Assembly (NCBI RefSeq): GCF_026745355.1
Contig: NC_079210.1
Span: 33,238,516 to 33,302,515, forward strand
DNA from: Beta vulgaris subsp. vulgaris
Lineage: Eukaryota; Streptophyta; Magnoliopsida; Caryophyllales; Amaranthaceae
Reading direction: 5' to 3'
Length of the DNA: 64,000 nucleotides
Position 1 is the stretch's first letter. Each line of letters begins with the position of its first letter. Shown in pieces: positions 42,026-53,548 of the stretch. The translations under genes were made by a program, and so were the position numbers. Below the pieces are notes generated by a model, which did no database searches, was not told where the DNA came from, and saw only the letters and a program-made list of their open reading frames with translations.

Positions 42026-44042
42026 GTTAGTTGTGTTCATCAACAACCAGTGATTTTAGGATCTTTTCTAAGTATTATTTTCTTAATTTTCTGCTCACTC
42101 TCAGTTGCACTTTTGGGTGTTTGACTGATATGAATGGAGATATTAAATAATAGCTTTTAGTTACTGATGGGAGGAATAATTTTACATGTAAAATGTGAAA
42201 GATTGTGGGAAATGGAGTAATTGTTCTTGGTTTTTAATGATATCCTCTTCCAAAGGATCTTTCGTAGATTCAGTTCATGTTCAAAAGTCGTTTTGTTCAA
42301 GGGCATTCATTTGCAGGAGCATAGGTTCCTTCTCCCAGCTAAAGTCTCTAGTTATTTTATCAACTTTGTTTCTCATTAGATGCTAAAGCCATTCTCTTGT
42401 ACTTTGCAAGGGCTTATTATTAAAACCAGAGTATTAAGAAGTGTGACATTCATGTTCTGAGAGAACTGTAATTTTTGTGCGAGAGCATTGATTGTCAGGA
42501 GTATAGTTTCTTCTCTTGGATAATGTCTGCAGCTCTATAATCTAATTTTCCTTGTTAAATGCTAATGTTAGCTGCAGATAATTCTAAACTTAAGCACCAC
42601 AATAATCTAGTCAAGTTTTATGAGCATTTCTATGTATGTTTCCTTATACGTTTTAATGGAATGCGCAGGGTGAACTCTCAGTTGGAACTGTGGTTTGATA
42701 TACCTTTACTCTTACATTTGCTGTAAGTACTCTCGTGTGGCAAATAACTGAGTTGGTATACAACTTTCAATTATTGTGCCTTATAGATTTCATTATGTGC
42801 TATGTAGGTTCAAGGCCTGGTTTACTCATTTGGAGATCTCCGTGGGGCTTTTGATGCATACCCTTGTTACCTAGTTAATTTTTTTTTGGATTTGGGTTTT
42901 GTATTATGGAATTAAAATATGAGAACTTTGAATCTGGATACTTCTTAGGTTTCAACTATTAACTTTGTGGAATAAGAAATGGCTTCTTGTTGTATCAACT
43001 AAGTAAAATATTAACTTTGTGGAGTTGGAAATGGTTGTATTAAGTATATGTGTTTCAAGGTTGTGTGTAGTGGGTACCCGTTAGTTTCTTGGTTTGAAGA
43101 CCTGTTACTCATGTTGCTAGCCAGCAGGGGTAGCAGGTCTGAATTTTTTTTTATAAGAAAAGCTCAAATGCTCCGGTTGTTAAGGAAAAACCGGAGCATT
43201 TGCCCATGACAAATGCTCCGGTTTTTCCTTAACAACCGGAGCATTTGAAACAAAATGCTCCGGTTGTAAACCGGAGCATTTGTAAAATGCTCAAATGCTC
43301 GTATGACGTCTGCTACGCGTTAAATACGGAGCATTTGGGGCCTAAACAACCGGAGCATTTGAGGTTTTTTCTACTAGTGTTGTCACTTGAGCATTAAAGC
43401 TGACATGGTACTTTACTACAATAAATAAACATTTACAATAACATTTGGCCATCACCCTTGATTATTTGATCCTGAATACAATAACTTCATTAACCTGACA
43501 TGTATAATAGATTAGATTGTATTTGATCTTGAATCATCATTATGAATACAATCACATCTTTTTTGTTCTGCCTTAAATTAATCCAATTCTGTAAACTACT
43601 TGTTTCTTACTAATCAATATGATGTAATTGCAATATACCTGTAAACTAACCCAAAGTAAGAACATGTATGTATCTGTAAAGTAATCCTTGAAAAACATAT
43701 ATACTGAATATATAAAAGTAAGCCCATCATATGTCTAATGTAACCCATTATGTGCATAAAGTAACCCTAAGAAAACAATTGAAAAAATTAATCATCTAGA
43801 TAAAGTAACCACATTATTCATCTAAAGTAAGCTATGATGTATGTAAACTAACAACAATATTGATTTTATATAAAAAGATAATTTAACTAAAGTAACCCCA
43901 CCATTACCTTAAAGTAACCATCATTTATCTTCAAGTAACCCCCAATAAAGATACTGAACACGTAAAAGTAACCCCCAACAAAGAAGGACATGTAAAAGTA
44001 ACCCCATTTGTTGTCTAGAGTAACAAATTCATTGTTTGTCAG

Positions 44043-44360
44043 GTGCTTCCAAATACAAGAGACGGGCTCTGCATTTGGCATCTTATCAAGAATGTTGTGT
44101 CAAGATTTGGAGCTTTGAAGGAGGATCCTGAGTTCAAGAAAGCGTTTAATAAATGTTTAAGAGGATGCATAACACCAGAAGAATTTGAACAATGTTGGGA
44201 AAAAATGATAAAAGATTACAAGCTTAAACAAAGCAAGTGGTTCAATAGATTGTACAAGTTAAAGAAGAAATGGTGCACTGCATTAAGCAAAGATTTCTTC
44301 TCAGCTGGAACTTTATCATCACAGAGAAGTGAGAGCACAAACAACGCAGTTGGGTTTAAG
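44043..44360 (+). pseudogene. Duplicated transposase exon, unit c (best-preserved copy)
   Basis: 106 codons open from acceptor TTTGTCAG to the CACTA X junction. It contains CIWHLIKNVVSR, the FEQCWEKM block expected to hold the third catalytic acidic residue of MULE transposases, and SSQRSESTNNAVGF. This copy is the least damaged of the three. Confidence 0.85.
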
Positions 44361-44969
44361 CACTAGTAGAAAAAACCTCAAATGCTCCGGTCTTTTAGGC
44401 CCCAAATGCTCCGTTTTTGACGCGCAACAGACGTCACACGAGCATTTGAGACTTTTATAAATGCTTCGGTTTGTTATGCTCCTGTTTTTCAAAACAATCG
44501 GAGCATTTGGGGCCTCAAATGCTCCGGTTTTACCAGTAAACCGGAGCATTTGTATTCACAAATGCTCCGGTTTACTAGTAAAACCGGAGCATTTAAGGGA
44601 CCAAAAATAATAAATTTTTTTTTTACTTTTTTTTTTAGTATTAATGCACACCCAATACATATAGATAATAGTTCACTTTCTGATTGTTTATAAATACAAA
44701 AAAATTACAATTGTAAACTACAAGATATGAGTTTGACAAATCTTTGATAATAAAACTAGCACCAACTAGCCAAGAGCAGCATAACCAAGAGCCAACAGCA
44801 TCACCGACACGGCTGACGACATGTAGTGAAGTTAGTATAAAAATTGTGATAGATTCTAATGCTAGTACTGCAAGATATGAAAACACACCAGCTAATAAAG
44901 CATAGCAATGCGATTTAATAAAAGAATACTAGTAAAATTCTAGCTTTCATGATGCCCTGATAATCATAA
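44361..44969 (+). mobile_element. Left end of CACTA X, unit c copy
   Basis: Same as 37791-38420, but about 23 bp shorter because of a deletion at 44476 between short repeats. It continues directly into X interior (TTGTCACTTGAGC) without element Y, and so provides the empty site for Y. Confidence 0.85.
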
Positions 44970-45909
44970 TTGTCACTTGAGCATTAAAGCTGACATGGTA
45001 CTTTACTACAACTAAATAAACATTTACAATAACATTTGGCCATCACCCTTGATTATTTGATCCTGAATACAATAACTTCATTAACCTGACATGTATAATA
45101 GATTAGATTGTATTTGATCTTGAATCATCATTATGAATACAATCACATCTTTTTTGTTCTGCCTTAAATTAATCCAATTCTGTAAACTACTTGTTTCTTA
45201 CTAATCAATATGATGTAATTGCAATATACCTGTAAACTAACCCAAAGTAAGAACATGTATGTATCTGTAAAGTAATCCTTGAAAAACATATATACTGAAT
45301 ATATAAAAGTAAGCCCATCATATGTCTAATGTAACCCATTATGTGCATAAAGTAACCCTAAGAAAACAATTGAAAAAATTAATCATCTAGATAAAGTAAC
45401 CACATTATTCATCTAAAGTAAGCTATGATGTATGTAAACTAACAACAATATTGATTTTATATAAAAAGATAATTTAACTAAAGTAACCCCATCATTACCT
45501 TAAAGTAACCATCATTTATCTTCAAGTAACCCCCAATAAAGATACTGAACACGTAAAAGTAACCCCCAACAAAGAAGGACATGTAAAAGTAACCCCATTT
45601 GTTGTCTAGAGTAACAAATTCATTGTTTGTCAGGTGCTTCCAAATACAAGAGACGGGCTCTGCATTTGGCATCTTATCAAGAATGTTGTGTCAAGATTTG
45701 GAGCTTTGAAGGAGGATCCTGAGTTCAAGAAAGCGTTTAATAAATGTTTAAGAGGATGCATAACACCAAAAGAATTTGAACAATGTTGGGAAAAAATGAT
45801 AAAAGATTACAAGCTTAAACAAAGCAAGTGGTTCAATAGATTGTACAAGTTAAAGAAGAAATGGTGCACTGCATTAAGCAAAGATTTCTTCTCAGCTGGA
45901 ACTTTATCA

Positions 45910-48900
45910 TGTAACAGCCCGTTTTCCCGAGCTGCTAGGTAAATACACTTAAGATTCACTAATCACAATCAATGCTTAATAAGCCTCAAATTAAACATTT
46001 ACTCGCAACGGAAACATAACCTAGAAAACGATCCTGGACTTGTGGGTTATTGGCCCACAAAACAAATCCTTTAATTTATATAAGACTTCAATTACACTGA
46101 TATCTCGACTAATATTCCCAAATATTGTATACAACGAAATATATCAGAAACTATTCCTTAATTGACTATCTAAAATACAAACTCAATCCATAAGCTACGA
46201 CGCATCTTTATCTTGCTTCACTTCAGAATCCTGAGCTCACAACACCAAACCTGCAACGATGTTTGACTCTGCCACCCACCAAGTGACAGGCCACAGAAAT
46301 GACAACACCATCAGCAAAGCTGAGTACACACTGTGTAATAGAAAATACAAGTTTAGGTGTATTTTGAAAACTAACACATAGTTATAATAACAGATAATCA
46401 CACTCAACTTAGTTGATATATTTTCACAAAATCAGATCGTTTGGCATGAACGCGAGTGGAGAGGGGTACCACGCAGTACCAGCTGTCTCCAAACTTGAGG
46501 GTCGTCACCCAGCCTTTTATTGTTATGCTTGCAAGACTTACCCGGACATGTCCTATAACGCCAGGAATTCGCCCTCCTGGAAGGCAACAGCTAGGGACTC
46601 TACCCGCCCTAACTCGGGGTGCCTATTCATGCCTCACTTTCATATTTATAAAATAAGATATTTAATGATTCATACTTGAATCCTCAATACTCATAACATA
46701 ACACCATATTCGACCTTATCTGGTCTTAACTCATATCTGAATCATTTCCTCATTATCATACCAAATCATATTTTGAGAAATATAGTATTTTCGAACGATT
46801 TCGATAATTGAACAAAATGATACTTTTATAACAATCCAATAGCAATTCACAACTAACTCACAGAGATGTATCTATAATCATGGCCATTACCACAAACATA
46901 TATGATATCCAAAATTCAATATAACGCCCACGGGAGCATTTAAATATATTTTGCTGAACCCAAAGGTTACCTCAACTCTATAACAATTATACGAAACCTC
47001 CAAGCATCATAACTTGATTTCCCATATCATCTTGAATTATATACGTCTACATAGCCATTCTCCAACAACCATCTCACGATAACATCAATAATCAATAACC
47101 AAACTTAAACTAATTCCCAATTCACAAATTATCAACCTTTAACATTCTAATTTCCTTAATCCTTAATTAATATCTATAACTTCGATGATATTAGCTACAT
47201 CGACTTGCATCCCAATTCATAATCATAATTCCAAAATATAACTAAACAAACTAAACATAACTCACAACTGTACCTAAATCAAGCACCTAATTGTGCTACC
47301 AACAATTATATTGAGAATATAAAGCTAGCTCGACTCGTAAATAAACCTCAATAAACTGATTTCTATGTTGCACTCAAATCCTTAACCAATATATCAATTC
47401 CAACATTATAATCTCCTTCATAATTCCGAATGATACTCCATTCCAAAATCATCCTCCAATAATCACCTCATAACAATAACAATAATCAACAACCAATCTT
47501 AACTATTCTAATTATCTTCTTCTAACGCAACCATTATGCTAATAAAACTGAATCCCGCAAATAGAAATTAATGAAGTCATTCCCATAACTCATAACTCGA
47601 CTTCATACATATCAACTCCAACTACAATAATTATAACAGTTTCCCAATTCTAAGATTAGGACTTCCCTCGCATCATCAACAACGACTATCCAATAAGAAC
47701 GATACAACAACAACAATAGGCAACAGCTTCACAGCAACTCCACCACAACCACAATGACAGAACAACAATAACCCAACAACACTACTACAACAAAGCAACT
47801 CAACAACAACTTACACAACCAACACAACTCACAACAACAATAACATAACAACTCCACCTTAATCATCATAATTACTCCACAAGTCCATGTACTAAACACA
47901 TTCCATTAAGAAGCATAATCGTAATACTTAGTGTATAAGTGTTGTTTAGGTCAAATAAAACATCTCTAATGAACCTTAGCATGTTATACTCATGTAATAT
48001 ACTCAATATACACATAATAAAATACACATCATAAGTAAATTCATTTCATAGACATGCTTTACACTAGAAAGAAACAATCACCTAACTATAGGTATGGAAA
48101 TCTCTAGGGTAAAACCAAACTAAGTGTGTACCTTAACTAAGGATGCTTAAAGCCACGAAATTCCTTAATCCATTGGTTAACTACTCCTACATCTTCCCTG
48201 AATGTATAAAATGCTAAAGATTAGTTTCAACAAGCTTATAGATATGAAAAACTAAGCTTAAATACAAGAGGTGTAAACTGTTGAACTTACAGCAACTTAT
48301 GTGATCTTTCAGCAAGGTTTTTTATATGATTTAAGGTCTAAAGATTGGAACCAAAGCTTGAACTACTTTTATGGATGTTTAGAAGAGTTCTATGTAAAGA
48401 AAAGTGGGTGTCCAAGAGGAAAGAATAAGAGAAAAGAGACGAAAATCCAGAACAGGCTTTTATAGTCTGTTCTGGCGGTACCCCCGGGGAGGGAAACCTC
48501 TTCTGGGCAAGGTCGGTTTCTTGGAGTTTTTGGGTGATTCTTGCTTGAGGTGTTAGCCTAAGGTGTTGGCTTTCATGCATAAAAAGTTCTTTGAGAGATC
48601 GACACTTAAGTAGCTGCTAAGCAGCTTTCTTTGAGGATAGGTCTGAGCTGTAATTTCAGCTGGCCAGGTTTACTATGTAAGCAATTTACCTTTTAAGCCA
48701 CGTAATTCTTGGGCATAAATGACCATTTTAACCTTAAGACATCCCAAGCATGTCATATATCAAGTTTGGTTAGGTTTGAGCTCGGATTCAACCCGAAAGG
48801 CTCTTTAACTAGAAGTTCATCGCTACCCGATAAAACAATCTCCAAACGATTTTCATAATCTTAATGTTTAAGGCTCTCAAGGACTTTCTAATTATCTATT

Positions 48901-49209
48901 GGTTTCCAAAGCCTTCTTACCAATAAGAATGATGGTTCTTATCCTCTTTGACCTTTCTTAACCATTAAGAAAGATAGTACTTATCCACAAGCTTTCTTAA
49001 CCCTTAAGAATGATGATGTTTATCCACAAGCTTTCTTAACCATTAAGAATGATGATGCTTATCCATTTGCTTTGATGATGCTTATCCACAAGCTTTCTTA
49101 ACCATTAAGAATGATGATGCTTATCCACAAGCTTTCTTAACCATTAAGAATTATGATCTTATCCACTTTTAGCTTTTAAATAAAGGTTCTTAAAAACAGG
49201 GCTATTACA
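45910..49209. mobile_element. Solo LTR, 3300 bp
   Basis: Begins TGTAACAGCCCG and ends CGGGCTATTACA-like (CAGGGCTATTACA), with the perfect 5-bp target duplication TATCA on both sides (45905-45909 and 49210-49214). The TGTAACAGCCCG start and the 3-kb length fit Ty3-type (Gypsy) chromovirus-like LTRs. There is no gag-pol, primer site or second LTR, so the internal part was removed by LTR-LTR recombination. The GC-rich open frame at 46413-46679 and the short repeat block near the right end are LTR-internal and not evidently coding. Confidence 0.92.
48895..49165. repeat. Tandem repeat inside the solo LTR
   Basis: About five units of roughly 45 bp around TATCCACAAGCTTTCTTAAC and CATTAAGAATGATGATGCT, with one truncated unit (CATTTGCTTTGATGATG). 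Such arrays near the 3' part of long LTRs are common. Confidence 0.75.
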
Positions 49210-50147
49210 TATCATCACAGAGAAGTGAGATCACAAACAACGCAGTTGGGTTTGAGCACTAGTAGAAAAAACCTCAAATGCTCCGGTCTTTTAGGCCCCA
49301 AATGCTCCGTTTTTGACGCGCAACAGACGTCACACGAGCATTTGAGACTTTTATAAATGCTTCGGTTTGTAACCGGAGCATTTGTGGCACAAATGCTCCT
49401 GTTTTTCAAAACAATCGGAGCATTTGGGGCCTCAAATGCTCCGGTTTTACTAGTAAACCGGAGCATTTGTATTCACAAATGCTCCGGTTTACTAGTAAAA
49501 CCGGAGCATTTAAGGGACCAAAAATAATAAATTTTTTTTTACTTTTTTTTTAGTATTAATGCACAACCAATACATATAGATAATAGTTCACTTTCTGATT
49601 GTTTATAAATACAAAAAAATTACAATTGTAAACTACAAGATATGAGTTCGACAAATCTTTGATAATAAAACTAGCACCAACTAGCCAAGAGCAGCATAAC
49701 CAAGAGCCAACAGCATCACCGACACGGCTGACGACATGTAGTGAAGTTAGTATAAAAATTGTGATAGATTCTAATGCTAGTACTGCAAGATATGAAAACA
49801 CACCAGCTAATAAAGCATAGCAATGCGATTTAATAAAAGAATACTAGTAAAATTCTAGCTTTCATGATGCCCTGATAATCATAATTATCACTTGAGCATT
49901 AAAGCTGACATGGTACTTTACTACAACTAAATAAACATTTACAATAACATTTGGCCATCACCCTTGATTATTTGATCCTGAATACAATAACTTCATTAAC
50001 CTGACATGTATAATAGATTAGATTGTATTTGATCTTGAATCATCATTATGAATACAATCACATCTTTTTTGTTCTGCCTTAAATTAATCCAATTCTGTAA
50101 ACTACTTGTTTCTTACAAATTACATTGAGTTCTTAGAACAATGCAAA

Positions 50148-50684
<537 letters not shown>

Positions 50685-51891
50685 CGACATCTTCCAAAAG
50701 AAACCAAGTTCTTTCAATAGAATCAAAAGAGTCATATTTAATTTATAGCAATAGTAACACAATAAGTACGTGAATCACTCACTAGCCTTGGAGGATCCTT
50801 GAAGTAATATTTAAGGCATGTAGCATGTAGCAGCAAGAGCATATGAACTCTTATTGATCCCAAAGCCACCCGACCCCTATAAGAGTGGAATATGGATGCT
50901 TAATTCCTTACATAACAAATCAGAGAATGAAAAGTTAAACATGCTATATTTGCCCATTACCTGTACTTAGGTTTTGACGGCAATAACAACAGAATCCTAT
51001 TATACAACGTACTGAGTGTCATTATCCAAGTAAAACTTAGGAGACAACAATCAAAATTTCTGCGTAAATTAAAACTGCTTCAGCTGTGTTTAGAAAGAGA
51101 AAGGTTAAATTCGAATCACAAAATCAGCTAAAAACATGGGATTGCAAACCAATATTCACATATACTTTCATGAGCTACAAAAAATTTAGAAAAGAACATT
51201 AAAAAAAGAAGAAAAATGCATGTCCAAGCAGTTTAATTAGTCAATAATAAAGTAAATAGTCCAATACATCCTTAATCCTTTCTCAAGATGACAAACCATA
51301 GAAACATTCACAACTTAAATTACACATACGAGCAAACACTAGATCAAGGTTGTTGGAGTACCCCAAAGAAAGTCAGATATATGGAGCACTCAAATGATGC
51401 TTATTTGAGTAGGAACAATATTAGTATGAACCTTTGATTTTGTCGTGGCATCACATCATGTGAAAACTTGCAATTCTTATCCTGTAAAATAGAAAGAGCT
51501 TATATGAGCAACCTAGGAGAATATACAAAATCCAGGAAAAGCTAAAACTTAAAACCTGCTTAGCTAAAACAAGGAAAATAGTATTAGGATTAGTCTTAGC
51601 TAAAAACTCAAAAGCCGCATTCTCTAAAGGAAATTTTGGGTATTGATCAAAATGCACAACATCAATATATGTAATGATGATTAAAGAATGGAGAGTGCCA
51701 CAATAGCCAAACATGAAGCAGGCAAGGGAAGCATGGTAACTACAAATAAATTCCAATTATTCTGATTGTGGATTAGAAATACAACACAGAATATTTACTC
51801 ACATGTAGAGCGTGTAGTATGTATGCTACACAGTTAGAAGTCTAAAGACCCAACATCCACATAAATGAAGAGTAACAAAAAGGATGCCTAC

Positions 51892-52740
51892 CTTCCCACC
51901 AATACGAAAAAGCTCTACGAGAACTCTCACATGAAACTGCCCATGTATGTCACCACAAATTGGAACAGGACTTAGACTTTTCACAACCTGCACACAAGAC
52001 AATTAAAAATTGGCACATGTATTGATGTTCCCATAATCTATCTAGGAAAGATTTTTATAAATTTTAACAGTTCCCATTCAAGAGAATGGTACAGAAAAGC
52101 TAAATCTCATACAAAACAAGAAGCCACCCAACCATGAAAATAGATGCCAAAAGCTATAGAAGTACATAGGCAAAGCAATGAAAAGGAAGAACAACATAAT
52201 TCCACAATAAACTCTATACGCAGTAGTGCGTAATAAGAAAATCAGGCATAGTGCCATGAATTATAACAAGGAAAAAGAAAAGATCAAGCCATGTTCCAAA
52301 ATTCAGAACGGTGCAAGACATTAAGTATATGGCTAGTTTATCCATCCCTCATTTGTATACCCAAGTGAATTATAACAAGGACTAAGAACTATTATGTCCA
52401 CATGGTAAATGCATGTAAACAACCATAACTTAAATGTCGAGCTACTATTGGTTGGCTATCACCATCATCATCTTAAAAGAACTCTCACCACCACCTAAAT
52501 AAAAACTTAGATGCAGGAAAGCAATTTGCCAAATGTAGATAAAAATCATTGTTGAAATGAGAGAAGCTAGACTATTGTTAATATATAAAAAAGGCCATAA
52601 AAATTTTACAAGAATATATAGAGGATTAATGATATTAATATGCATCCTTTGTCAGTTGTACATGGAAAAGATATGTAGAAAGACACACCTGAACATTGCT
52701 TTCGTCTACCCAGACCTCCTTGGCCTTCTTACATAACATC
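51892..52740 (-). pseudogene. Captured PP2A-type phosphatase catalytic-subunit fragment (two exons)
   Basis: Minus-strand exons 52740-52689 (MLCKKAKEVWVDESNVQ) and 51987-51892 ([20 protein letters not shown], then VELFRIGGK) have AG and GT borders. GDIHGQF is the metal-binding motif of PPP-family Ser/Thr phosphatases, and LC..AK...E..NVQ just before it is the PP2A/PP4/PP6 arrangement. About 2 extra residues follow GDIHGQFH, and the rest of the enzyme (GDYVDRG, GNHE) is missing. It lies within CACTA X. Confidence 0.7.
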
Positions 52741-53420
52741 CTAACCTTCGCAAAGAAAAGTAGAATAATTCACAATTGATATACGAGGAAAAAAAGCAGA
52801 ACAGAGGTTTAGACCAGAACAATATAAACAAGTTATTCAATGAGCCTATCCATAGACTATAACGGAGAGTTAAAGGTACACAAATCATGTCAACCCCATG
52901 CCTATCCAATATCATTATTATATAAGGCAACCACCAAAAGATAGAAAAAGGAAAAAAAAAAAAACTCCTCAATATGAAAAAAAATTATATGCTTTCGCAA
53001 ACAGCATGCATATAAGACTAGTGTTTTAATATGCTAAGGATAAATTTATACATCAATACTTGGTATATATATTCGTCATCTGAGGAGGCAAATTAGCTTG
53101 GTGCTCAAAGTTTTTTCTATTAGCTCTCTCACACCTAAGAGTATCTTTTGGTAAATCACATACCAATTGTAAGACAAATTATAAGTCTCTAAATGCGACG
53201 TGGCACAAGATCCAGGCAGCATTGAAAGACCTAAACAAAATCAAGATAAGCATAGACAGTTCAATCAAGATCAGCATGGATGAATAGAAATGAAAGACAT
53301 TCATAACGACAATGAGCTGTAGCTAGAAACAAGGTCAATTCTATAGCCAACTAACAATACACTTAACTAAGGTTTTTAATTTTCAGTCATACATAATTAA
53401 GTTGTAGAAAATAGACTCAC

Positions 53421-53548
53421 CTCCTTACGAAAAGCCTCTTCCTTATCAACAGCAGTGGAATCACTCCATATATTGACAACTGCATCACCAACTCCTGTAG
53501 CAAGCACTTCTGTGTTCTTTCCAATTGTTAGGGCCCTGTAGTCCACAA
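53421..53548 (-). pseudogene. Captured exon of UTP13/TBL3-like WD40 nucleolar protein
   Basis: A single minus-strand exon between AATTTAG and GTGAGTC reads YRALTIGKNTEVLATGVGDA, then VVNIWSDSTAVDKEEAFRKE. This is the last WD40 repeat plus linker of UTP13, a subunit of the small-subunit processome. GG in the usual ATGGGDA is GV here, consistent with drift. It lies upstream of the PP2A fragment in the same orientation, within CACTA X. Confidence 0.7.

Larger units (their letters stand above)
38421..43379 (+). mobile_element. CACTA element Y, gene-capturing (Pack-CACTA), 4959 bp
   Basis: Ends are CACTAGTGGAAAAAA and TTTTTTCTACTAGTG, flanked by the 3-bp duplication TTG (38418-38420 and 43380-43382). 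The uninterrupted target CATAATTGTCACTTG survives at about 44965-44979 in unit c. Subterminal regions (38440-38630 and 43165-43365) hold AAATGCTCCGG repeats arranged as inverted pairs. No CACTA transposase (TNP2 or TNPD type) is present. Instead the interior carries exon-intron fragments of at least three host genes on the plus strand, and a CT-rich 5'UTR-like stretch (38700-39120). It is non-autonomous. Its right end is homologous to the left end of X, so both belong to one family. Confidence 0.92.
45634..49256 (+). pseudogene. Duplicated transposase exon, unit d, split by a solo LTR
   Basis: Exon sequence from 45634 to 45909 and, after the LTR, from 49215 to 49256. Compared with unit c it has one visible replacement in the ITPEEFEQ block (E to K) and small changes after the insertion (GAGATCACAA for GAGAGCACAA, TTTGAG for TTTAAG). 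Confidence 0.85.
35622..50116 (+). repeat. Four-unit tandem array of a 1.6-kb MULE/CACTA segment
   Basis: The basic unit runs from TAATCAATATGATG in the transposase intron, through the intron and exon, into the left 0.86 kb of CACTA element X, ending at TTGTTTCTTAC. Unit a (35622-37039) has lost its exon and has a CACTA-Y tail instead. Unit b (37040-43610) contains the complete CACTA Y. Unit c (43611-45201, 1591 bp) has neither inserted element. Unit d (45202-50116) carries a 3300-bp solo LTR. With insertions removed, b, c and d are 1609, 1591 and 1610 bp. Copies differ by only a few substitutions and small indels, so the amplification is recent. Unit c has lost about 23 bp between two subterminal repeats near 44476. 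Confidence 0.9.

Noticed and set aside
46413..46679. 88-residue open frame in the solo LTR
   Set aside because: It lies in the middle of an LTR with no protein domain; Ty3-type LTRs commonly contain such GC-richer stretches.
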